Below, in pieces: positions 14,310 through 22,804 of a stretch of DNA of 26,068 bases. The stretch lies in assembly GCA_023433945.1 (NCBI GenBank), contig JAEYTP010000001.1, positions 1 to 26,068 on the forward strand. The letters run 5' to 3'. This DNA comes from Bacillota bacterium (GTDB lineage Bacteria > Bacillota > Clostridia > Acetivibrionales > DSM-1351). The notes under the pieces were generated by a model. The model had not been told where the DNA came from. It searched no databases and saw only the letters and a list, made by a program, of their open reading frames with translations. How positions within the stretch are numbered: position 1 is the stretch's first letter; each line of letters opens with the position of its first letter. The position numbers were made by a program, and so were the translations under genes.

Positions 14310-17177
14310 ATGAAAAAGAGAATTGTAGCACTAATTCTAGTTGGCTGCCTAATGCTAGGCATAACAAATTACGGATATGCTGTTGATGAAAATGCAGCAG
14401 CTATTAACTTGAATATAGAGGTAAACACGCCTGATAGCTCCTCTGATAATGAAGAGGGCAATTTGGCAGTAGGTACCAATCAACCAACAACTGTGTTTAC
14501 AGTCTCTGATAGTGACCAGAGCAATACAACGAACAACGGGATAGAATTATCAAAGGAAGTTATTAAAACAAACAATGGCTATGAAATTACATTGAAGGCA
14601 TTCGCTACAGGGGAACTTAATATTACTACCGAAACAACTGCAGTGCCTACAGACATCGTATTGGTACTGGACCAGTCAGGAAGTATGGCAGACCCATTTA
14701 CTTATGAAGCAGAGGAAACATACCCTGCTTATACTGGTTCATATTACAATTCGTACAGTACTCCTGTTTATTATCTAGATGAAAATGGTGAATACAAGCA
14801 GCTTGATGTAACAAAAGAATGGAAAGCCATAGGTTATACTTACACCTTCTATAAAGAGGATGGTACGGTATATCATAAGAAAGATGTATTATTACTAGGC
14901 CTTTTAACTAACGTTTCAGAGGGCGTAGGAATTTATTCTAAAACGGTTGCTTCTTCAGAAATAGAAAAAGTTGAGGCTTTAAAAGGAGCAGTTAAAAGCT
15001 TTATAGGCGAGGTTAAGGCAAATGCGGCTGAGTATAATGTAGATCATAGAGTAGCCATTGTCGGCTTCGCATCACAAAGTGGATATGAAAATAATACAGA
15101 AATATTGACAGTAGAAGGTACTAATAGTGTATACGAGGTTTCTGGAAATGATGAGCTTACAGTGGGAGTGGCATATAATAATGCAACTGATACCACTTAT
15201 AAGAATGCATTAGTTAACTGCAATGCTGCCATTATTGATAATGCCATAGCAGCTCTTGCAACAAATGGTGCAACTCGTTCTGATCTAGGAATTGAAATGG
15301 CTCAGAAGATACTAGCACAAAATTCTTTGGGTGAAGGTGAAAACAGGAATAGGGTAGTTATTGTATTCACTGATGGCTCACCTACTAGCTCAAATTCCTT
15401 TGAAACTAGTGTTGCAAATAGTGCTATCTTAAATGCAAAGATGATAAAAGATACTAGTGCAACAGTATATTCAATAGGTATATTTAATGACGCGGACCCT
15501 GATGATCTTCAAACTTCTGAAAACATGTATATGAACTATATGTCTAGTAATTTTCCTAAGGCTCAGAGTATGACTGAAAATGGTGTATCAGAAGACGGCG
15601 GTGCTGCAAATACAGGATACTATCAAGCTGCTAACAACCAGACTTCATTAAATGAGATTTTCCTCACTATTTCAGAGGACATTGAGGCGGGTGCTTCTTC
15701 TTCAACAATGGATAGTACATCAGTAATCAGAGATATAATATCAACTGACTTTAAGCTGCCTGACAATGCAACTACAGAGGATATAGAAGTATACACAGCC
15801 AATTGTATTGGGAAAGCAGGTGACACTTTTGAATTCCAGCCAGAGGCTGAGTGGACTAGTGTTGGGAATCCTGCTATCACAATAAATGGTAAGCAGATAG
15901 ATGTGACGGGTTTTAATTTCAAGGAAGAATTTGTTTCTGAAATTGTTAACAATGGCGTAGCTACAGGCGAGTTCAGAGGAAAAGAAATAATAATAAGAAT
16001 TCCAATAGTTGAAGATGGTAGCTTTGGTGGGAATAATATACCAACTAATGCACCTGGCTCTGGAGTATACCAAAGTAGTGATGATGCTGCTCCGCTGGAG
16101 GCGTTTGTCAGTCCTGAGGTTGACTTACCTATAAACTATAAAATTACTGGTGTAGAGAAACTCACTTGCATCGGTGCTGATGTAGCTCAGAGTGATCTTA
16201 TTGGCTATTTGACAGGCTTTACACCAAATGGTACCAACAATGCATTTGTAGACATTATATATACACTTACTAATGCTGAGGGGACAGAGTATAGGTATAC
16301 GATAAGTAGGGGCAGTACTACAGGATATTGGGACAATATCCCTCCTGCTATCGAAAATATCACAGAACAGCAGGAGTACACATTGACTGCAACTGTGACT
16401 CCTACATCAAGTGGTTATACACAGGAAGCTGATATTGAGGTAGATACTGAGGCTGGAGCAATTCAACCAGTTATACGTGTTTTGGCACCAACAATAACAT
16501 GGAGGGATACAACTATCTCACCAGGAACTATGGTAACACCAGTAAACGATAATTATGTGAGTGCTGAATGGAAGGACATTAATAGCGGTAATGTTGTAAG
16601 TAATGATTGGACATTGAATTACTCTCTTACCAATAATGGTAATACAACTTTTTCAGTAACTAGTGAGACAAACTTTGATGTTACGGTTGTTGTTAATGGT
16701 AAGGATATCACACAGTATGTAACCTTTGTTCGTATAAATGACTCATACTGTGGTCATAGCAATGAGCACATAGGAAGTACTTCAGATGTGGAATTTGCAA
16801 TTCATATAACAGAGTTTGATGTAACTATTACAAAGACGGTTGATGAAGCGCCACAACAAAGCTTTATTTTCAGAATTACAGATGAAACTGGTGAGTTGTT
16901 GACAACAATTGTTATGTCTCCAGATGAGTTTAATCAGAGTGGGGATAGATATGTTTGTAGCAAAGTAGTAAAGAACATGACGTCTAGTAATTATACAGTA
17001 GTAGAAGATACAAACTGGTCATGGAAATACAATTGTGACAGTTCTGTACAGAATGGTGGTTCAGTAAGCAGTAATGTTACATTCAACAATATTCGTAATG
17101 ACAAAGTGTGGGTAGGCAGTACAGATTCAGCTCAAAACATATTTGATAAAAAACTGACTAATGAGAAGGAGGGATAA
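14310..17177 (+). CDS. Large secreted von Willebrand factor A domain surface protein
   Basis: 955 residues from the ATG at 14310 (GTG codons at 14301 and 14307 are alternatives). An ordinary signal peptide ends near GYA-VDE. The VWA domain (about 114-390) has an intact MIDAS metal site: DQSGS (D121, S123, S125), the Thr in NGATRSDLG and D355 in FTDGSPT. A roughly 60-residue Tyr-rich insert follows the first motif. Then come beta-rich repeats (about 420-830) and a C-terminal Cna/SpaA-like segment (about 836-947, VTITKTVDEAPQQSFIFRIT). There is no LPXTG, SLH or membrane tail, so attachment must depend on partners. Likely an adhesin of the fibre. It is four bases from the next gene. Confidence 0.85.
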   Translation: MKKRIVALILVGCLMLGITNYGYAVDENAAAINLNIEVNTPDSSSDNEEGNLAVGTNQPTTVFTVSDSDQSNTTNNGIELSKEVIKTNNGYEITLKAFATGELNITTETTAVPTDIVLVLDQSGSMADPFTYEAEETYPAYTGSYYNSYSTPVYYLDENGEYKQLDVTKEWKAIGYTYTFYKEDGTVYHKKDVLLLGLLTNVSEGVGIYSKTVASSEIEKVEALKGAVKSFIGEVKANAAEYNVDHRVAIVGFASQSGYENNTEILTVEGTNSVYEVSGNDELTVGVAYNNATDTTYKNALVNCNAAIIDNAIAALATNGATRSDLGIEMAQKILAQNSLGEGENRNRVVIVFTDGSPTSSNSFETSVANSAILNAKMIKDTSATVYSIGIFNDADPDDLQTSENMYMNYMSSNFPKAQSMTENGVSEDGGAANTGYYQAANNQTSLNEIFLTISEDIEAGASSSTMDSTSVIRDIISTDFKLPDNATTEDIEVYTANCIGKAGDTFEFQPEAEWTSVGNPAITINGKQIDVTGFNFKEEFVSEIVNNGVATGEFRGKEIIIRIPIVEDGSFGGNNIPTNAPGSGVYQSSDDAAPLEAFVSPEVDLPINYKITGVEKLTCIGADVAQSDLIGYLTGFTPNGTNNAFVDIIYTLTNAEGTEYRYTISRGSTTGYWDNIPPAIENITEQQEYTLTATVTPTSSGYTQEADIEVDTEAGAIQPVIRVLAPTITWRDTTISPGTMVTPVNDNYVSAEWKDINSGNVVSNDWTLNYSLTNNGNTTFSVTSETNFDVTVVVNGKDITQYVTFVRINDSYCGHSNEHIGSTSDVEFAIHITEFDVTITKTVDEAPQQSFIFRITDETGELLTTIVMSPDEFNQSGDRYVCSKVVKNMTSSNYTVVEDTNWSWKYNCDSSVQNGGSVSSNVTFNNIRNDKVWVGSTDSAQNIFDKKLTNEKEG

Positions 17178-17180
17178 GAG

Positions 17181-17759
17181 ATGAGAAAGAGAATCAATGC
17201 AAAAAGCCCTAAGAGGTTTTTTATTATTATATCTCTTCTACTTATAACTCTAATTGCTTCAGCAGGTACGTTAGCATGGGTTACTGCTACATCAGGTCCG
17301 GTAGAAAATCAATTCGAAGTGGGGAGTGTTATTCCTTATATTAACGAAGATTTCAATAATGAGACAAAAAGCAATGTTACGGTTACTAACAATGGGAATT
17401 GCACTGGATATATTCGAGCTGCAATTATACCAACCTGGGGCAGTTATAATGAAGATGGTAAATTTACTGCTGTTAGCAAAAAGGCGAGCATAAATGATTT
17501 AAATATAACCTTTGGAAGCGATAACTGGAAGCGGGCTCAAGATGGATATTACTACTATATAAAGCCGGTTCCAGCTGGAATGACTACAGAGAAACTAATT
17601 GAGACAGCTACAGTAGCAACTATAGAGGATAGCTATCAGATGAATTTACAAATTGTTATAGATTGTATTCAAGCGCAACCAAGTAGTGCTGTATTATCAC
17701 AGTGGCAGCAAGTAACGGCTGTGTCCGAAGATGGCACTCTAACAGTACAACAAAACTAA
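17181..17759 (+). CDS. TasA-like protein with SipW-type signal (copy 3)
   Basis: 192 residues. A longer, Lys/Arg-rich N-terminus (MRKRINAKSPKRFF) is followed by a membrane segment and GTLAWVTATSGPVENQFEVG, the SipW-cognate signal. The mature part carries NVTVTNNGNCTGYIRAAIIP, with the N-x-GN-x-x-x-Y-I-R strand seen in copy 2, and FGSDNWKRAQDGYYYYIKPVPAG, similar to the NWTLNDGWYYYTGKVAAG segment of copy 2. The PGQ block is missing. Only three bases separate it from the VWA stop, so the two should be made together. Probably a fibre-associated or linker subunit. Confidence 0.78.
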   Translation: MRKRINAKSPKRFFIIISLLLITLIASAGTLAWVTATSGPVENQFEVGSVIPYINEDFNNETKSNVTVTNNGNCTGYIRAAIIPTWGSYNEDGKFTAVSKKASINDLNITFGSDNWKRAQDGYYYYIKPVPAGMTTEKLIETATVATIEDSYQMNLQIVIDCIQAQPSSAVLSQWQQVTAVSEDGTLTVQQN

Positions 17760-17773
17760 GGAGGTGACACGTA

Positions 17774-19141
17774 GTGAAAAGAATTTTAGCAATCGTATTG
17801 ATATTCGCCTTAATTATAGGAACAATGATAGTTACAGTAATGGCTGATGATGAACTGCCAACAGTGACATATGATCATGCAAAGGGGAAGTTTTTGTTTT
17901 CAAATGTGTCACCCTTTGAGGATGATGATGGGCACCAATATCCTGATTTATTCCCTAATATGAAAAATCTTATGCCGGGGGACACTGTAACTCAAAAAAT
18001 AAAAGCTAGAGTTTCCAATATAGGTAACGGTGTAGTAAATATGTACCTAAAGACACAAATAGAGGGTGATAATATAACCGAGAATGAGGTTATGGATTAT
18101 ACAAAGCTTTTGAGTCAAGAAGGTGTAAAACTAACTGTTAAGGCTGGAAACAGAGCATTATCCCAGGAGAATCTTGCTCAGAAAGTAAGAATTGGAACAT
18201 TTACTAGTAATAGCTCATTAGATCTTGATGTGAGTCTGGAAATTCCGGTGACAGCGGGTAATGATATACAATCGCTACAAGGAGCTATACAATGGGTATT
18301 TACAGCAGAGTATATTGCTAGTGCACCACCACAGGGTGATACAGAAATTCCAGAAGAACCAGTGCCAGGAGATGAGTTACCAGAGCTGGATAAGGGAGAT
18401 CATTATGCATACATTATAGGTTCAGATGACGGCCTCGTGCATCCTGAAGATTCTGTTACTCGTGGAGAAACTGCGGCGATTTTCTTTAGATTACTAACTG
18501 AAGAATCACGAAACAAATTCTGGTCAAAGAATAACAACTTTACTGATGTAAATACTACAGACTGGTATAATAATGCGGTTTCTACATTGTACAAGAGTGG
18601 CATAGTAAAAGGAACCCCTGAGGGAAAATACAATCCTAATGCTCCAATTACACGTGCAGAATTTGCAGCAATTGCTGTTCGTTTCTTTGGTGGAGAATAT
18701 GAGGGAGAGGATTTATTTAGTGATATTAGTGGTCACTGGGCATGTAATGATATTAACAAGGCTGCAATAAATGGCTTGGTTAATGGTAATACAGATGGTA
18801 CCTTTAAGCCTGATAATAACATATTACGTTGCGAAGCTATCGCAATCATAAATCGTGTTCTTGAGCGTGAGCCAGTTAAGGATTATCTGTTGCAAGATAT
18901 GAAGGTGTGGAGTGATAATAGTAATGATAGTTTATGGTATTACGCTGATGTACAGGAAGCAACTAACTCACACAATTATAAAAAGGTGATTGACTCTAAT
19001 GAAGGTACTACCTACGAGATATGGACTGAGCTGTGTCCAATTCGTGACTGGGCATCTTTAGAGCGTGAGTGGTCAAGTGCGAATTCTTCGGACAATCCTG
19101 GTGACGTAATTTCTTCGGAGAATAACTCTACTTTTGAATAA
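17774..19141 (+). CDS. SLH-domain cell-wall anchor protein with TasA-like N-terminal domain
   Basis: 455 residues. A conventional signal peptide (cleavage near VMA-DDE, about 24) precedes a domain (about 28-185) with LMPGDTVTQKIKARVSNIGN, recalling the LPGQ-N-x-G pattern of the TasA-like neighbours. An acidic Pro-rich linker (EIPEEPVPGDELPELDKGD) leads to three S-layer homology repeats at about 208-245, 253-305 and 311-365, with motifs TRGE, TRAE and the degenerate LRCE. An ~85-residue tail (366-455) is not recognised. SLH repeats bind pyruvylated wall polymers, so this is the natural wall anchor of the system. GTG start with the near-perfect site AAGGAGGTGA. Last gene of the operon. Confidence 0.88.
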   Translation: MKRILAIVLIFALIIGTMIVTVMADDELPTVTYDHAKGKFLFSNVSPFEDDDGHQYPDLFPNMKNLMPGDTVTQKIKARVSNIGNGVVNMYLKTQIEGDNITENEVMDYTKLLSQEGVKLTVKAGNRALSQENLAQKVRIGTFTSNSSLDLDVSLEIPVTAGNDIQSLQGAIQWVFTAEYIASAPPQGDTEIPEEPVPGDELPELDKGDHYAYIIGSDDGLVHPEDSVTRGETAAIFFRLLTEESRNKFWSKNNNFTDVNTTDWYNNAVSTLYKSGIVKGTPEGKYNPNAPITRAEFAAIAVRFFGGEYEGEDLFSDISGHWACNDINKAAINGLVNGNTDGTFKPDNNILRCEAIAIINRVLEREPVKDYLLQDMKVWSDNSNDSLWYYADVQEATNSHNYKKVIDSNEGTTYEIWTELCPIRDWASLEREWSSANSSDNPGDVISSENNSTFE

Positions 19142-19162
19142 TATAGTACTAAATAACTGATA

Positions 19163-19193
19163 AAAAAATGGGTTGCATAGCAACCCATTTTTT
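19163..19193. terminator. Bidirectional terminator between fibre operon and diguanylate cyclase gene
   Basis: Stem AAAAAATGGGTTG (19163-19175) with CAACCCATTTTTT (19181-19193), loop CATAG. The A and T tracts make it work on both strands, ending the plus-strand surface operon and the minus-strand cyclase gene. Confidence 0.95.
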
Positions 19194-19261
19194 ATATTTC
19201 ACAGACGAAAGGGCTTTCTTCGGTGATACCAATATTAGTATCGACTGAGATTGCCGTAGTG

Positions 19262-21763
19262 TTATGGTTTATAGTAAGAAAATGTGTTCTTGCCGTTTTC
19301 TTTAGAATAATACAAAGCACTGTCAGCATTGACATAGAGGGTATTGTAATCTGTGCCATTATTGGGGAAAATGCTAATACCTATACTGATAGAAATACCG
19401 TAATTTAAGGTTTCCATTTTATCAGTCACTGCATCGCATAATTGCTCTGCTTTATGGGAGATGGTTTGTTTGTTATGAGTGTTTTTTAGTAATATAACAA
19501 ATTCATCTCCTCCAATACGACCTATAAAGTCTGTCTCTCTAAAGTAATGCTTTAGTAGATTGCTCATCACGGTGATTACTGTGTCACCAGTGGCATGACC
19601 ATATTGGTCGTTTATGCCTTTAAAATTATCAATATCTAGCATGAGCAGGGCATGAGTGCTTTTTCTTCCTTCGTCTGAAGTAAGGAATTCATCAATAACA
19701 TTGCTTATGGATATTTTGTTGTAAAGTTCTGTGAATGAGTCCCGCATACTTTTTTCTCGTAATTCAAGTTCTTTTCTCTTTTCGGCATTTATATTTTTAA
19801 AATAGCATATAGTCCGGAGCGTATTGTCAAAGGGCATTCTGAAAATGTGAACATTCATACGTATCCATTCATAATCATCTTTCTTATTGGCTTCAAGATA
19901 ATCATATTGTATAGAAGTAAAATTCTTATTAAACATGTCTAGTATATTTTGTCTAGACAAGACTTTTTTATAGCCTTTTGCAAAGTCAGGATGCACATAC
20001 ATTTCCGACATTAATTCAATAAATTGGTCAAATGAGCATGCTTCAATCTTTGAAGTATACATTTCAAGTTGAATACTGTTTTGTTCCACAATTTTATTGT
20101 TTGTTATGTCAGCCTCCCAAACATTATCAAACATCTCTTGATTAATTTTCTCATATTGCTTGTGTAACTCCAAAGACTGCTTTAGTTCCTTTGTTTCAGT
20201 GATATCTCTATAAATACCTATTGCTCTTATGGGTTTATCGTTCTCTCCGAAGACCGTAGTAACAAATACCTTGTACCACTTTTTAATTCCTTGTGATGTA
20301 ATAAAGCACCTTTCGGCTTCTTCGTAAGGTGATCCTCCCTCTATTCTTTTATATAAGCTTAAGAACTCTTCTTTATCGTTAACTAAGGAGACATTATCCA
20401 GAAAGCTGTTTGGGTAATTTGTTAAGGCCGGTTTTGTCTCAAAATACTTTTCAAATTGTTTGGTAAAGAACACAGTTTTATTTTCAATATTCCAATCAAA
20501 GAAAATATCGTTTGTATTACTAGCTATTATCTCATATCTTCTGTGCTCGATAGACAAACGTTGCTCTGCTTTATCGATAAAGGCTTTGGACATCTTTTCT
20601 TTGGCTGAATATATAAAGCTTAGCAACAAAAATGCAGTCATTATCTCAAGGCCTATAGTAAAGAAGTTAGAATAGGTTTCATTAGATAGAAAAAAGTAGT
20701 AATTAATTATATCCATAATGCAGGCTATTGCTAATACATATATACCTATAGAAAATATCTTGATGGAAACTGCTTTATTCTTTTGTATTCTCAATAACAC
20801 ATAAATCATAGTAGGAACATTGATTAAAGCAACTATGTGGAATATTTGCAATAAGTAAAAGAAGTTAACCTGAAAAAAGAATCTTAGGGTTAATGAAATT
20901 ACAAAAAATGTGCCTGTAATATATGTCATAAGGTTTATTATTTTAGACTTAGAAATCCAGTTATACTTCAAGAATGACCATAAAAAGTATGGCAAGCTAT
21001 AAAGACACATATATTCAAGTTGGTGAGTTAATATCCAATTTTGAGTGAAAACTTCTATATGCTTACTATTACACAATACCCAAATGGACTCTGTTAGCAT
21101 AAACATTGCCAAATGTACTAATGCTGAGAGCTTTAGTTTGAGACTTTTATATGCTATAGATGCAGCAATGAGCACTATTCCAAAGAATAAAACGGGTAGC
21201 ATTGATGCAAATATATACTTATTTTGCATTATAGAATTGGCAGGAGTTATGGCACCATTAACAATGTTTATTGCAGGAATTGGGCCACTGTCACTAACCA
21301 CTACCTTTTCTAATCTTATATGAAGTTTTTTTCCCTCTGAATTATGAGGTAACGTTATAATTACTTTACCACTACCTGATTCGGTAGAATTATAACCTTC
21401 AACCTCAAACTTTTTTTGGAAGATTAATTCATTATCCACGTAAACCCAAATATTTTTTTGAGACACTGTAAATACAATAGCTTCAACTTCGTACAGTTTC
21501 TGAGGTAGTTTGGTATATAAATCTATATACTTTGAAGAATTATCAGTTAGTTTATATGGTAGTGATACGGAAGTAGCTTGTTCACCGTCTACAGATATAG
21601 TCCAATTTTCAAGAGGATACTGAGCAGTATACTGGTTACTATTGGAATCATTAAGAATAAAAGCGGCTGTAATGATTAAGATACTACATAAAATACAATA
21701 TATCAAAGAAGTCTTTTTTATAAATAAAAGGTTGTTTTTAAACAATTCTATAAATTTGAGCAA
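19262..21763 (-). CDS. Membrane diguanylate cyclase with extracellular sensor, 7TM and PAS domains
   Basis: 833 residues. One N-terminal membrane segment (about 15-36), an outward beta-rich domain (about 45-175; looks like the jelly-roll sensor of 7TM-DISM receptors), about seven membrane helices (180-385), a PAS domain (about 405-525, ending RAIGIYRDITETKEL), a second PAS-like segment (about 535-655) and a GGDEF domain (about 670-833). The catalytic motif RIGGDEFVILL is intact (GGDEF 751-755) and the RxxD inhibitory site is present (RETD, 742-745), so it should make c-di-GMP from GTP with product feedback. TTG start with GGAGGG seven bases upstream. Convergent with the fibre operon; the ligand is unknown. 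Confidence 0.9.
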   Translation of the reverse strand: MLKFIELFKNNLLFIKKTSLIYCILCSILIITAAFILNDSNSNQYTAQYPLENWTISVDGEQATSVSLPYKLTDNSSKYIDLYTKLPQKLYEVEAIVFTVSQKNIWVYVDNELIFQKKFEVEGYNSTESGSGKVIITLPHNSEGKKLHIRLEKVVVSDSGPIPAINIVNGAITPANSIMQNKYIFASMLPVLFFGIVLIAASIAYKSLKLKLSALVHLAMFMLTESIWVLCNSKHIEVFTQNWILTHQLEYMCLYSLPYFLWSFLKYNWISKSKIINLMTYITGTFFVISLTLRFFFQVNFFYLLQIFHIVALINVPTMIYVLLRIQKNKAVSIKIFSIGIYVLAIACIMDIINYYFFLSNETYSNFFTIGLEIMTAFLLLSFIYSAKEKMSKAFIDKAEQRLSIEHRRYEIIASNTNDIFFDWNIENKTVFFTKQFEKYFETKPALTNYPNSFLDNVSLVNDKEEFLSLYKRIEGGSPYEEAERCFITSQGIKKWYKVFVTTVFGENDKPIRAIGIYRDITETKELKQSLELHKQYEKINQEMFDNVWEADITNNKIVEQNSIQLEMYTSKIEACSFDQFIELMSEMYVHPDFAKGYKKVLSRQNILDMFNKNFTSIQYDYLEANKKDDYEWIRMNVHIFRMPFDNTLRTICYFKNINAEKRKELELREKSMRDSFTELYNKISISNVIDEFLTSDEGRKSTHALLMLDIDNFKGINDQYGHATGDTVITVMSNLLKHYFRETDFIGRIGGDEFVILLKNTHNKQTISHKAEQLCDAVTDKMETLNYGISISIGISIFPNNGTDYNTLYVNADSALYYSKENGKNTFSYYKP

Positions 21764-22099
21764 TATTCTACCCTCCTTAGTAATAATAAACTACGCAAGT
21801 AAACATAAAATTTATATTTTTTATGTAGTATGGCTGATTGAGTTGCTATAAGCGACCTCAATTATGAGATATATCAGCTTTATAAGAATATATCCAGAAA
21901 TATGGAAGAAATAAGTATCATTAACTTATATTGTTAAGTTAAGTATTAATGTAACCATATACAACAATAATACATTGTAAATATTATAATAGGCAAGAAT
22001 TTTTTTAGTTTTGAAGTAATCTTTTAATGAGTTATAATAAGAGTATATGGGTTAAAAATGGTTTACATAGGGGAACGCTAGTTATTGGAGGAACTATTT
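21764..22099. other. 336-bp divergent intergenic region
   Basis: Separates the minus-strand cyclase gene from the plus-strand ABC transporter. It holds both ribosome binding sites, a good plus-strand promoter (22011-22038) and an imperfect TACAA/TTGTA dyad around 21960-21980. No minus-strand promoter was convincing and no gene fits. Confidence 0.5.
22011..22038 (+). promoter_or_regulatory. Promoter of the ABC transporter operon
   Basis: TTGAAG (22011-22016), a 16-base spacer and a perfect TATAAT (22033-22038). Transcription would start near 22045, about 55 bases before the ATG at 22100. Confidence 0.65.
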
Positions 22100-22804
22100 A
22101 TGACAAGCTATGTGCAGTTTATAGATGTATACAAAAGATATAAAATGGGCGAGGTTACCATAAATGCTGCTAATGGAATATCTTTTGAGATAAATAAGGG
22201 AGAGTTCGTTGTTATAGTAGGGCCGAGTGGAGCAGGAAAGACTACCGTACTAAACATGCTCGGAGGTATGGATACTGTTAGTAACGGCAAGATAATAGTT
22301 GATAGTAATGAAATAAGCTCTTATAAGCCAAAGCAACTCATTAGCTATAGACGGTATGATGTTGGCTTCGTATTTCAGTTTTATAATTTGATTCAAAATC
22401 TTACTGCTTTAGAGAATGTTGAGTTGGCATCTCAGATATGTAAAAATCCAATTCCTGCAGAGCAGGTGCTTAGTGAAGTGGGATTAGCAGACAGATTGGA
22501 TAATTTCCTTGCTCAACTATCAGGAGGTGAGCAGCAGCGTGTTGCTATTGCAAGGGCACTGGCTAAAAAGCCTAAATTGCTTTTATGCGATGAGCCAACT
22601 GGTGCGCTTGACTATAATACCGGGAAAAGCATTCTTAAGCTTTTACAGGATACCTGCAGAAATAATGGGATGACAGTTATAGTAATAACGCACAATTCAG
22701 CAATTACGCCAATGGCTGATAGAGTAATAAAAATAAAGAATAGTAAGGTTGATAGCATTGTTTTAAATGAAAATCCTACTCCTGTTGAAAGGATTGAATG
22801 GTAA
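22100..22804 (+). CDS. ABC transporter ATP-binding protein (MacB/LolD-like)
   Basis: 234 residues from the ATG at 22100; an in-frame TTG at 22085 overlaps the GGAGG site and was rejected. All nucleotide-binding motifs are intact: Walker A GPSGAGKT (41-48), Q-loop (FQFYNLIQN), signature LSGGEQQR (about 140-147), Walker B LLLCDEPTGALD (about 160-171) and H-loop (ITHNS). The subfamily pairs with FtsX-type permeases and often works by mechanotransmission, driving lipoprotein, peptide or antibiotic handling at the membrane rather than ordinary transport. Its stop overlaps the permease start, so the two are translationally coupled. No two-component system is adjacent in this window. Confidence 0.93.
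   Translation: MTSYVQFIDVYKRYKMGEVTINAANGISFEINKGEFVVIVGPSGAGKTTVLNMLGGMDTVSNGKIIVDSNEISSYKPKQLISYRRYDVGFVFQFYNLIQNLTALENVELASQICKNPIPAEQVLSEVGLADRLDNFLAQLSGGEQQRVAIARALAKKPKLLLCDEPTGALDYNTGKSILKLLQDTCRNNGMTVIVITHNSAITPMADRVIKIKNSKVDSIVLNENPTPVERIEW

Noticed and set aside
15623..16073. Two minus-strand open frames of about 110 codons
   Set aside because: Antisense to the VWA gene, no start signals or recognisable domains.
22085..22099. TTG start for the ABC ATPase
   Set aside because: The TTG overlaps the GGAGG ribosome binding site that serves the ATG at 22100.
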